Of a DNA stretch of 64,000 nt, positions 12,330 to 25,200 are shown piece by piece. This stretch comes from Chondrosia reniformis (Eukaryota; Porifera; Demospongiae; Chondrillida; Chondrillidae). The stretch lies in assembly GCA_947172415.1 (NCBI GenBank), contig OX359189.1:2006501-2070500 (forward strand), written 5' to 3'. Position numbers and translations under genes: made by a program. How positions within the stretch are numbered: position 1 is the stretch's first letter; every line of letters begins with the position of its first letter. The notes under the pieces were generated by a model that worked only from the letters and a program-made list of their open reading frames with translations, had not been told where the DNA came from and ran no database searches.

Positions 12330-15300
12330 ATGCCTAAATCAGTGAGTTTATGATATATTTTAAAAATCCTTCTGTGAATAATATTACAAAAAATTCATCC
12401 TAAAGTAATAGTAAAAGTATTTTCAAAATAGTTAAAATCAGTTTCTGTGTATGCAGGTTAAAGTAAAAGTGGACAGTATGGATACAAAACTGGAGTTCAG
12501 TATTCAAACAGACACTAAGGGAAAGCAACTGTTTGATATGGTAACTGCTGCCCTGAATATCAAGGAGCACTGGTGGTTTGGTCTGCAGTACACAAGAGAA
12601 AGGGACAAGTCACATGGTTGGGTCCGACTAGCAGACAAGGTAAGTAACACTCTGTACTTAGGAATCATTAATGTACTTGATTGGGGCTTAGTTAAATGTG
12701 GAAAGTAATTGTAGTTGGTGACAATGTATACATCATATACACAGTAATTCGGTCACATGTGATTATGCACTATAGCCTTTGTATATCCAGGCCAATTAAG
12801 TATAACTTATATATACTCCCTTTACTACAATATAAAACATCATATGATATATTTGTAGTCTGAAGCTGCTCTCTGAAATTAAGAAAAAAATTATCTCGAA
12901 TATGTATGTACGTATATAGCAATAGATTGAGAGAAAGGGTCCATGATATAGACTCAAATAGTAGGTAGGTCTAATGTTGCCCAATCAAATGGTAGGTAGG
13001 TCTAATGTTGCCCAATCAAATGGTAGGTAGGTCTAATGTTGCCCAATCAAATGGTAGGTAGGTCTATACCAAATGGTAGGTAGGTCTAATGTTGTCCAAT
13101 CCCACTGCAATATATATCCTGTACACATAGATAAGTAACCTTGAAGTAGCAAGAGAAGAGAAAGATGGTCCCATGATTTTCAACTTTAGAATCAAACACT
13201 TTCCTGAAAGCATATCAGAGGAGCTCATACAACTGCCTACACTGGTTTGTGGGGCATATATACAATCAACACTCATACTTAGAACATATATTATATTATA
13301 CATGTGCACATACACATGTATAATATATATACTTTATGTATACTATATATACATACATGTCTTATTTCTCATGAATATGTACAGCATCTGTTTTATCTTG
13401 AGATGAAAGAGAGCATCCTTGAGGACAAGATGTACTGTCCAGTAGCAGCTGCTATACTCCTGGCATCACTAGCAGTATGTGTTTCAACATAATAGTAATA
13501 TACTGTATTAATAAACTATTTAATAAAATATATTCATAAAGTATTCATTTGATATTTGATTTTTGATTACATCTGTTTATAATTAATGTGTAATTACTAC
13601 TCTCACACAAAATCTAAACTATAACAGTTTCAGGTTAAATATGGTGACTACAAGCCAGGCATTCACAAGACTGAGTTTTTCCAGCAAGAGAGACTACTTC
13701 CAGAAAGGTGCCTACCAATATAGTGTATACATATACTGTATATACGTACGTAGGTGTGAGAGTGAGACATATAATATCTGTACTTAGCTGCAGTGTACAT
13801 AGAGAGATGATATGTACGTACAGCATTTATGTCAATTACATTATCAAAGCATGTAATGAGTGGAATATTTTGATGTACTTTACTTATTATTTAGGATAAC
13901 CAATCAATATCTTCTTACAAAAGAAGAATGGACAACTCGAATAATTGCTCTTTACGCTCAACAGAAGTTCCAAATGAGGTACATACATGCATGTACATAT
14001 GCTAATTTCATTCACTGATATACACTCATAAGCATTATTGATATTTATATAATGTCTTGAGGGGAATATCAATTCTACAGGTGCATGGTCTACGCCTAGT
14101 CAATTAATAGGGAAGTAATGCTCATCTCCTCATCCATATTCCTGTAGGGAGGAGGCAATGATGAAGTACCTCAAGATAGTTGAGGGATTGGACATGTATG
14201 GTGTCCAATACTACAGCATAAAGAATAAGAAGAATTCTGATGTTTGGCTGGGAGTTGATCCTGTTGGATTTAAAGTTTATGAGAAAGAAGACAAGCTAAC
14301 AGTGAAGATGTGCTTTCCTTGGACAGAGAGTAAAAACATTGCCACAACTAACAAGAAGTTTATCATCAAACACAGATATCCAGGAACTCCAGTAAGTGAA
14401 CAGAAACTGTCTCTCATGATCAGTTTATATTTATTATGTATAGTTATGTATAGTTACAATATATATACAGCATGTATAGCATATACATAGATATGAGGTT
14501 TTGATTCACATGATTAATTACACAAAAATCTATATAGATAATACACCATTTTCCTACATGCTATGCCTATTCTGTAAAAAGCCTATAGAGGAACAACGTA
14601 TGAGCTTTGGATGAAGATACAGGAGTCTTCTTTTCCTCTTTTTCATCTTTTTTATTTTTTCCACTGGGCCAGACAGCGCTGTTTCTGGTAATTCCATCCT
14701 TCATCAGTGATCCTGGGAGTCTTTGTCTTTTTCTGTATCTTGATCTTCTGTATATAGAGTATACATACACATGAGGTTTTGAGTCACACGACTAATTGGC
14801 TTTAAAAGTATTCCATTTTCTGGTGTGTATATATCACTACTACGTATGCATTATTTACTTGTGCACCTTCTTCTTGGTTAAGGACTTTGTGTTTCATGCC
14901 TCCAATGTGAGTGTTGTGGGAGACATACTTGACCTCAGTCTTGGGTATCATGATCTGTACTACAAAAGGCGGAAACCAGAAAATGGAGATGTAGCTTACT
15001 TGAAGATGCATGCCAAAGAAGAGAGAGAAAAGAGAAGAGCTCAACAGTAAGGACGTGGTCTTGTTAATATGCTACACCATCAGCGAAAGCAGTTTTGTCC
15101 ATATAATATATAAGACAAATGTACTATGTTTATATATAATACGTATGAAGAAACTGTCAATAGGACTGTACTTAATGAGTTAAGACACACAGTAGAGATG
15201 GCATTGCTCTAGTTATGATTTATAATGATAAAGTACGTAATTTACTAACTATATAACAAGATTCTGCTTCTTCATTTATAGTTTGTCTCAGCTGTTGGAT

Positions 15301-15927
15301 TCCACAAAAATGAGTCAAGGTCTGTTTCAAGCCAAATGTAGTGTTATAGTAGTGCATATGTATAAATGCATAAATATGTAAGTATATATACATCATTCAT
15401 AATACAGTTTATATCTGTATAATATGTATTAATTAACAGATTATCTGACAGTGTATGTATAAATGTATATGTAATTTTTATGTACATGTAGTTACATACG
15501 CTATGCTCTACTAATTCCTATTTATTAATTATAATTTATACAATTTGTACGATTGTAGCTGAAATTGAAGAATATGAACACGGAAGGAAGAAAAGTATAT
15601 TTGAGAAGCTGCAGGTATTACGGAATTAAACATGTACATATTATATACAAATACTTACTTATATGTCGCTTATAGGATATGATCACCCTAAATATAAGTG
15701 AATCAGTGGCCCCTCTCAATATACTAGTGTAATGGACATGCTAATTATGTACTCTACTGCAGTCTTTAGAGGCTAAACTGGTCACTTTGAAGCTTCAAGA
15801 GAAAGTGGTAAAGTTTGACATTATTCATGATGACCATATAAGGGAAGGAGCAGACAAGGATACTATTATGAGAAGAATCAGAATGATAAATATGAAACAA
15901 CAAATTGATAACTTTAATGTCATGTGA
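12330..15927 (+). CDS. Short ERM-like paralogue: FERM domain plus C-terminal tail, no helical rod
   Basis: Exons: 12330-12341, 12457-12639, 13131-13244, 13385-13474, 13634-13707, 13895-13978, 14148-14391, 14883-15046, 15282-15319, 15559-15614, 15763-15927 (stop TGA); 1224 nt, about 407 aa. The start MPKS and the exon pattern mirror the neighbouring ERM gene; the exons of 114, 90, 84, 244, 164 and 165 nt have exactly the same lengths as their counterparts. One intron is lost (exon 12457-12639 equals two ERM exons). The FERM domain is diverged but complete (HWWFGLQYTRE, YCPVAAAILLASLA, YGVQYYSIKNKKNSDVWLGV). The helical rod of about 170 residues is replaced by two small exons, and the final exon keeps a C-ERMAD-like end (RRIRMINMKQQIDNFNVM compare [17 protein letters not shown]). 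The protein could still close on itself or bind membranes, but spacing is very different from a true ERM. Intact here, broken in its duplicate at 37047-39717. Confidence 0.85.
12955..13100. repeat. 31-bp tandem repeat in an intron of the short ERM paralogue
   Basis: About four to five units of ggtaggtaggtctaatgttg plus cccaatcaaat. The duplicate at 37675-37850 has exactly one extra unit, which accounts for the 31-bp change in offset between the two copies. Confidence 0.9.
14545..14760. repeat. Dispersed repeat copy A
   Basis: A 200-bp sequence (ttttcctacatgctatgcc ... gggagtctttgtctttttctg) found again at 41985-42175, with fragments at 30260-30300 and 5375-5410. It lies in the intron 14392-14882. 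No terminal repeats recognised; a SINE-like or other non-autonomous element is possible. Confidence 0.6.
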
Positions 15928-16246
15928 TACTCTGAGATCATAGTAAAGTGCAGTTTCATATGGTATGCTCTACAAGGCGGTTGCGCAATTGTCTATGCTT
16001 AATTAGTCTACTGGTGTAATTGGGGAATTTTTTCGTGGACGTCCATGGTCGCTAAATGGCTACCGAGGATGGTAAAGTTTTCGAAATATATATACCTGAT
16101 GACAAGGTTTCTTGCTAATTAAAGGTGAAAATAGTACTAAGATAGTGGATCCGATTGATATTTCAGAGAACCGAACGACTACTACTATCTTCTCTAAACT
16201 TTGATCTTCTTGCGTGATCGCCTAATTCATCACTATTTGAAATACA
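15928..16246. promoter_or_regulatory. Short spacer between the short ERM paralogue and NLR-1
   Basis: Only 319 bp separate the paralogue's stop from the NLR-1 start on the same strand, so the NLR promoter must be here or upstream. The spacer is partly conserved before NLR-2 (39718-40024), including aaatggctacc, where an alternative upstream first exon could begin. Confidence 0.4.
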
Positions 16247-19200
16247 ATGAACAGGGAGTCAAAAGTCAGAGGTAATATATAAATTGAATATTTTATATAC
16301 AATGCTCTGTATAAATATCTCTCCCTTTCTGTAGACTATCAAAAATTTGAATCTAAACTGAGAACACATTTAAAAGATTTAGTTAACTGGAAAGAGGTGT
16401 TGACCCAGCTTGGAATACCACTTAAGAAATACAAAACAGTCCTTGAGAACTCGAGAGACAGTAATGAAGCCTTTTTCAAATGTCTTCTCCACTGGGTTGA
16501 TTTGAATGTGAAGGATACTAAAGGTACATGGAGTGAGCTATTTGATGCTCTGAGAGAAGGAGGAGAAACAGGAGTAGCTATAGACTTGGAAGAGGACATC
16601 TTTAGTTCAGAATGTGAGAGTGGTTAAGTAGCATATTATGTATACTCTCTGACCTTTTAAATTTTAAATTCATAATATGGAAAATGGCCGACCCCATTCC
16701 TCGAGGTTTCCATGACAGGCTGTGTTGCTGATTACTAAATGGTTTTCTGATTGGTCTGATGAGAAGAGGTGGTGTGTTACGCAAGAGCATTGTCCTGAAA
16801 AGCATATAATGACTGCTTGTCAACTTTCCATTCAGTATATGACTAATGTTACTACCTAACTCTTCTGAAAGGATTTTATGGGTTTCTAATGGAACTTTTA
16901 TAATATGTCGATATGAAGAATTGAATTAGCAATGTGGAAGATATTATGCCAAGAGATTTAAGTATTTTATTCACTTCCTTGTCACAGCCTTTGCACAGGA
17001 TTTAGTGCAATTAACTCCCTCACTTCATATAAATAATATATATTCCTATTTAGTTAATGATAGTGAAGGTATTTTGCCACAAGAATGTCTGTTGAGTTGA
17101 CCTCTAGTTTTAGTCACTGTGTCTTCCATTCTTGACTGTGTTCCATCCTCTCTTCAGTGTAAGAGTTGTGTTTCTGTTTTATTAGGTGAACAAGAAAGCA
17201 AGTCAGTTCATCCTTATTTTGATCACACTAGAGTTACCCATCAATCTGCTGGTCCATCAGGGACACACCCTCCTTCAGCAGGTGGTCCATCAGGGACACA
17301 CCCTCCTTCAGCAGGTGGTCCATCAGGGACACACCCTCCTTCAGCAGGTGGTCCATCAGGGACACACCCTCCTTCAGTAGGTGGTCCATCAGGGACACAC
17401 CCTCCTTCAGTAGGTGGTCCATCATGGACACACCCCCTTTCAGCAGGTGGTCCATCAGGGACACACCCTCCTTCAGCAGGTGGTCCATCAGGGACACACC
17501 CTCCATCAGCAGGTGGTCCATCAGGGACACACCCTCCTTCAGTAGGTGGTCCATCGTGGACACACCCTCCTTTAGCAGGTGGTCCATCAGGGACACACCG
17601 TCCTTCAGCAGGTGGTCCATCGTGGACACACCCTTTCTCAGTAGGTGGTCCATCAGGGACACACCCTCCTTCAGTAGGTGGTCCATCAGGGACACACCTT
17701 CCTTCAGTAGGTGGTCCATCAGGGACACACCCTCCTTCAGTAGGTGGTCCATCAGGGACACACCCTCCTTCAGTAGGTGGTCCATCAGGGACACACCCTC
17801 CTTCAGTAGGTGGTCCGTCAAGGATACGCCCTCCTTCAGTAGGTGGTCCATCAGGGACACACCCTCCTTCAGTAGGTGGTCCATCAGGGACACACCCTCC
17901 TTCAGCAGGTGGTCCATCAGTGACACACCCTCCTTCAGCAGGTGGTCTGTTAGGGACACACCCTCCTTCAGTAGGTTGTCCATCAGGGACACACCTTATT
18001 TCAGTAAGTGACTCATTCTGGGGACAATCTTCTGCAGGTTAGTTCACAATGATTGTGTTTGTGTTTCTAGAAGTGGGTAATGAAGGAAAATACTCTTCAC
18101 TTGTCCGCAGGTACCAAATCCAAGAGGAAACAGAAAGATAAGAAGACCTCACGGACCCACCAACCAAGTAAGAACAATCTATGTACATTTAGTATTTCCA
18201 TTATTACTCAAAGTCCTAACAAGACAGGCTCAGTAATATAACTTGTACTGTATCTAATAGAATCCAAAAGAAAGAGAGTACAGCCTCACTCACCCTCTCC
18301 TGAGGAGGATGGTAGCAGTAGTGGATCCAACAGTAGTGGATCCAACAGTAGTGGATCCAACAGTAGTGGATCCAACAGTAGTGATGATAGAGTGACTGGA
18401 CCAGTGGAAGAAGACAGTAGTGAAGTAGATGGTAAATATCAGTCATGTAGTGTATTGTGTAGATGTTGTACGTATTTGTGAACTGTGTTAATCTCATTCC
18501 TTCAACAGGTTCTAGTTCTGAGCAGACAAAGAAGGCAAAGAATAGTCAGTACTCGTCCAAGTCAGCTAAAAGACATGACAGAATGAAGACTGGCACTGTT
18601 CCCCAATCTAGTGAGAATGATATTCTGTTGTTACATACTGCAGTGTTTTCCTTGTGTGGGTGGTGGGCATTAAAAGGAAGTTGACACTTTGGGTTACTGT
18701 CTCATGAATATTGTTATGTGGTCTATGAATATAATTTGCCTATCCTGTAAATATAAGCATCTACAAGTAGGTAAACCACACATGCCCATTTCACATTTTA
18801 ATGAAGACTATGTACATGAGTTCTGTGAATATTTAATACCATACCTCATAAGGTAATTCTAACCCTTGACCCCTTGAATCATAGTGCCCTCATTGTTGAC
18901 TATAAAGAACTTAAATAGTATTAGTCTAGTACGTAGATTCTTGATAGAACTTGTTTTGTCTGCTTATGTAGGTAAATCAAAGAAAATCAGCAGCCAGAGT
19001 AAATCAGCTTCTCTCAGTTCTGTGTCAGATAAAGAAGAAAGTAACTCAGGTTTGTAGAGCGCCAGAATCAATTTAGTGTTCTGTCGTTCATAAATCCACA
19101 GTAATTTGATTTGATATACTCGCAAGCTTGATTGGGTTGCTATAATGTGCTTATGCATCATTCATGTTTCACATATTCATTTCCATCATTATTACAGATG

Positions 19201-22200
19201 GAGAGACACCTACTCCTAAAAGGAGGAAGAAGCGTTCCAAACTGAAACCCAAAGGTGAGAATGTAGTGATTCATACGTATATACATATGCTATATGCACC
19301 CACTTGAACCTGTCTCAGTGGTGGTCTAGTACCTCTCTTTTGGTAGGTATTTGTATAGTTACTCTAATTTTTCAAAGGGATCGCAGTATCAATACATGAG
19401 GATAAACATTGTGAAAATTTATAGTGTTCAAAAGTTATACAAAAATACATTATAGCTATTTCAAGTTACTCAAATAGGATCTCCATCTGTCATTACCATT
19501 CACAGCAATAAAGGTCTTTACTATCTCTAAAGGAACTTTATGTATGTACATGTGTAAGAGCATTATGTTATTTAGCAATGACTGAGACATACTGGCATTC
19601 AACCTGTAGAGTGGAAAAAGTTCTTTCTGCACCGCTGTGCTCACAGGGATGGGGAGAATGTTATTTACTGCTACATTGTTTCAACCTAGCAGTAAAGAGC
19701 ATTTTGGGCCATCTTGTTAATTGATTTAGTTTGTTGTACGTATATAACGTTGTTCTATTAACTAACATAGTAACTGTTTCAAAACACGAGCATACACTTT
19801 AACACATTACTTCTCAAGCATTTGCTGCTGATAATATATAAGCAAGTGATTGTTTCACTAATAAGAGTTATGGAGTGTTAAACCTTTTCATAGTGTATTA
19901 CTATCTATTAAAACATCCAAATTTTAGAATTGTACATTATCACACATCCCCATACTTGCATTCCTCAGATTTATCTGAAGATGATGTTCGCGGGTTCCTT
20001 CAAGACAAAAATGTTGCCTTTCACAAGTACATGAAAGACTTCTGTGATGTTAAGAGTATAGCATCCTCTCTTCTTAGAATGGAAGCAATTAAACCAGGAA
20101 CCAGCAGACGTCTCAATGCTGCTCCAACCCCTGAGGAAGCTGCTGATATCTGGTTTGATATTTTGTTTAGTGAAGGCAGTGTTAAAAAACTGCAAACTAT
20201 GTCAGAAGCTCTGAAGGAAGACTGCACTGCAGAATCTCACCAGAAACTTGCTAAGAAGATAGACAACTTCTTACTTACAGGTAAGATTTGATGTATGGAC
20301 ATGTGTGCATGCTCTTAGTGACATATGTAGTGTGTTGTGTAGTTGTTGTATTTGTGAACTGTGTTCGTTAATCTCATTCCTTCAACAGGTTCTAGTTCTG
20401 AACAGACAAAGAAGACAAAGAAAAGTCAGTACTCGTCCAAGTCAGCTAAAAGACGTGACAGAATGAAGACTGGCACTGTTCCCCAATCTAGTGAGAATGA
20501 TATTCTGTTGTTACATATTGAAATGTGTTCCTTGTGTGGTGGTGGGCATTAAAAGAAAGTTAACACTTTAGTCACACCATCTCATGAATATTGTTATGTG
20601 GTCTATGAATATAATTAGCTATTCCAGCACATAATAATTCATCAACAAGGCTTCTTCTAATTTTCCCATCAAATGAGGGAACTTGTTTATTATTTATTAT
20701 GATTTATTATTAAATGACAGTTACTGTAGCTTATAATGAACTCAATACATTGTGAATACATCAACTATATTATATTTGTGTGTAAAAGAACTTGAAGTCC
20801 ACATGTAATAATATTTGGCAGATATACGTATATAGTGACATACGTAGTAGTGTGTGTATAATGTTTGTTCATTATCTAGTATATATAGTTCTAGTATATG
20901 TAGTTATAATATTTGTTATATTATATTGTTGCAGAGCACAGAAGAAGGAAGTCTCAACCTTTACTCTCTCCTTCTGCATCATCTGAGGAAGACAGTGGCA
21001 GTGGTGGATATAACAATAGTGATGATGAGAAGATCAGTCAACAAGATAGAGTAGATGTTCTTGTTTCATCACTTCATGCATCAGCTCAATCCAGACTGGT
21101 TGGTCAATCTACTCACACTCCTCATTCAGTAAGGTCACTCCCTCCGAAGAGGAAGAAGAGAAGGTCTACCGATCACTCAACTCATCCTATGAAGTCACAA
21201 GTGAGTAGAGATTCACAAAAAAGAGTGATTCTATTCCAAATGTTGTAAGTGTTTCATCAATCAACTGAAATGTACATAAATGTAAGATCACAAGTGACAG
21301 AAACCGTATTGTTGGGGAACTGTAATCATATGAACTGCCATTGGAGGTGAAACAGCTGTCTATGATGGGCAATTAACTCCCTTTACTTACATACTTACAT
21401 CTACGTACGTTCGTACGTACATAGAAAGTATATACATACACACTGTATTACAATACATTTCATGTATGTAGGATAATCCATACTACCCTCTCAGTGATCT
21501 CCTTCACAAGTACTACACTGAGAAGATGAAAGTGGTTCCCACTGATACAGATATCATGTTTATAGAGTTGGCTGTGGTTGGCAGAGAGAAGAGACTTCGC
21601 AAGAAACAAGATCTCTGTGACTTTCTGCAAGCCGCTATTGAAGGAATAGACATTATTCATGAAAGGTCTAAAACAGTCCAATACAAGAAAATTTTAAGCT
21701 ACGATGAGCAAAATTCTGGGAAACGAATTATAATCAGTGGAGCTCCTGGTTGTGGCAAGACAACCCTTTCTAGAAAGATCTGTAAAGACCTTTGTTCTCA
21801 GGAGCTGAAAAATGACTATAGACTAGTCATCCTGGTACACCTTCGTGAGTTAAGTCTGCATGTGAAAGAAGAAGAGCTCCAGCTTCACCATCTCCTAAAG
21901 AAGTTTGCTTCTGATAGGGTGAATATTCAGCTCATTAGAAAAACAATAGAGGAGACCAATGGTAAAGGAGTAATCCTTGTTCTAGATGGCTATGATGAGA
22001 TATCAGATGATATGAAGAAGAGCCAATTCATGCGGAACATTCTCAAAAGCTCTTCCCTGTATCTCAGTGAGTGTGACATAGTCATCACCTCCCGTCCTGT
22101 TACCATGCCAGAGCTCCTGTCAGACTTGGAGGGACCTGGCGGCCATGTTGAAATACTGGGTTTCAAGACAAAGCAGATCCATTCATACATCAAGAGCTAC

Positions 22201-25200
22201 TTTAGCCATAACGGGCAACTTGCAGCTAAACTGATAGAGAAGCTGAAAGGTCTACCTTCAGTTTGTGGAATGTGTCACATTCCAGTGATCCTTCAAATAG
22301 TCTGCCGAGTGCAGGAGTACTTGGGAGAAGCCGGCCTCCCTCATACAATGAGCGGAATCTATAACATGTATATTTGTAGAGAACTGGTTCAGTTTCTTAA
22401 AGTATTTGGCACTTCTAGCCAACTGACTGACATTAAATTAGACAACATTTCCAATGATGTATTCCCATGTTTTGCCGAACTTTGTGAAGTATCTTTTAAA
22501 TTTTGCAAATATCAAAAACTAGTTCTTTCACAAACAGAGTTATCAGATGCCTTAAGAGGTTCTATCTTGAAATGCAGGGGAAGCATGTATGGACTGCTCT
22601 GTTCAGAGACAGTTGATGAATTTTTCTCAGTTTTTCCCGAACACTTGTACATGTTTACTCACAAAACAGTACAAGAGGCACTGGCAGCAGTTTATGTTGC
22701 TAAACAGGCCCCAGAGGAACAGTGGGAGATCTGGAAAGAGCAATTTGGGAGGCCTGAAATGGTGGAGGTGTGGAAATTCTTCTGTGGATTTACTAAACTA
22801 CTCCATTTTGACCTCTTAAAGCTAATCAAAAGCAAGAGCTACTCAACAAGGGAAAAGAAAACCCTACCTCAACTGCTGATGATCTCCATTTATGAGGCGG
22901 AAAATGAAGACTTAGCTAAGACAGTGTTCACAAATGATATGTTCGAGGATATAACATATTCATCTTCTTCAGCCTACGAGACAGCCATTTTGGGTTACTT
23001 CCTCAAGTTTAGCAGTAACACTGAAAGCCTTTGCTTGAGAGCCAAGAGATCTCCAATTCAAGTGGAGCTTGCCCTTCCAGCAATGCTGGCCAATCATAAT
23101 CTGAAGACACTGAAACTTCAGTCACTGGGAAAGTCAGGTTTGTTTTTTCAGAAACATCTAAAATAAAATCAACCAAATTTCACAAAATTAGTTTTTTAAC
23201 CAACTTTCTTCCACCAGTATATATTTGGTCATAGTAATATTTCTGTCTAGTCCTACCTTCACATATACATACAATGTCAAATCCTCTCACTGCATGAGTC
23301 CTTCAAAGCCTGTTAGCTTTATGTTTGTACGTACGTATCACCATTTAGATTCTAATCAGTTTGAAAAGTGTCTTGTCACATGTGAATCTAGTCACATTAA
23401 ATCATTCGAATTGAAGGATGTCGCTCTTGAATATCTTATAACAGTACTTAAGTTTTCCAAGAGGAATCAAACATTATCCAAACTGTTATACCATGAAACA
23501 AAAGCAGTTGCTGGTAACAAAAAAATACAATCAATGGTATGTACATTTTGTATTACCACTATTACAATTGTACTGTTCCATTATCTTTAATATTATCCAT
23601 TATCTGATATCATCTTTAATTGTAATAAATATTTCTTGTTTATTTAGTATCAACCTCTGGAAGACTTGTTAAAATGTGATTTGACACTGAAACAGTTCCA
23701 CTTGAAGTTTCACTATCCTTCTGGTCTCTTTAGACCTTGCTTACTTGTTTCATTGAGTAAACCAACATTAGAAGAATTGAACATTGAAGCTTATGGTAAA
23801 ATAGTAATTACGTGTATGTGATTTGGTGAAGTCTATATTGCTGGATATACTCCATTATGCAAAATAATCAATTGCTACAGTCATCCATGTATATACATAT
23901 ATATACGTAGTCACACCTCAGTATAACAAATAAAACATGTGCTATATCTTGGTGTTTATTGCATGCATACTATACCAGGTTTCAATGTTAATGATTTCCA
24001 TTGACTTGTCAGTTGAACTTCAACTTTATGCCGTTTTTAAATCATTCTGTTTGCCAAAAGGTCCACTGCAAATGGATTTACTCTATATTGTCTTTATTAA
24101 ATCCCCAGACAATAGAATTTTATTTTTAATATGCGTACATATAAACGTTTCTCCTATAGCCACCATTTCTAATAAATGAAGTCACTCCATTAGCCAGAAT
24201 TAGTTTGTTACATCCTGACTATTAGGGTAAATTTGTATGGAAAGAATTTTTAGGATCGTTCTAGCCATGGTTTACTGAGGTTTGACTGCATGTGGGTGTA
24301 ATTAGGTACATTTAATTGTATAAATGTACCTCAGTGTTAGCTTGATTAGACTTACGTACTTTATAAATTTCTTTCTTGTAGCTTTTTGGTTGATTTTTTA
24401 TTTCATGCAAATTTTGTAGGTAGAGAAGTGCATTCTTTGGATCTACCAGACCAGTGCTTGCTGTCACATGTACCCTCTCTGACACTTACACTTGCTCCTC
24501 TTCATTGTGCTGAAGTGTTGTGTTACCTTGCTAAAGGGAACCTGGAGAGTCTCCAAGTAGCACTGTTCTGTCCAGAAGAGGTTTGTATTGTAGTACTATA
24601 AAATCCTTAAGTGATAGTATATAACATCAGTCATCATTACTGTACAAACGTAAGAGTAGAAAAATACAGAAGCCAAAAAGTAATCATTAGTTGAGATCAA
24701 TACTATATCAATGGTATCACCTGTATACTTGTATATAGAAATGTAGCGTTCAGAAGTACTTTAGGTAGATTACCGTAATTCGGGAAATTTTCGTTGTTAA
24801 AATATTTTCGTGGTTGGCTCAAACCACAAAAATTTATCACACGAAATATATTTAACAACGAATAATAACAGGTTGTACAATATCGTGGTAACCCCCAGAC
24901 CACGAAAATATTTTAACACGAAAATTTTTCCCACGAAAATTTCCCGAACTACGGTATATGCCATATCTACCATTCATAGTTCACTGTAGCTCAGTGACAG
25001 AGCACTGGAGACTTAAACTATTCAGTGTTTATCATTGCTGTTTCATGTCCCTTTAACATCCTCCCTATTCCCACTCCATAATGCTTCACTGTGACTACTT
25101 GTGGTTTGATTATCATTTTGAGTTTTCATTTGTATTTATAGACATCACTTGATGAAGTCACATGTGATTCAGTGGAAAGGCTTTTCAGGAGAAACTCGTC

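Noticed and set aside
18216..18497. Minus ORFs reading HYCWIHYCWIHYC (also 30574, 42210, 61359)
   Set aside because: Antisense of the agtagtggatccaac coding repeat.
20935..21200. Separate second gene starting before the NACHT exon
   Set aside because: The exon joins in phase on both sides (20490 and 21472); NLR-2 shows the same continuous arrangement, so one gene is simpler.
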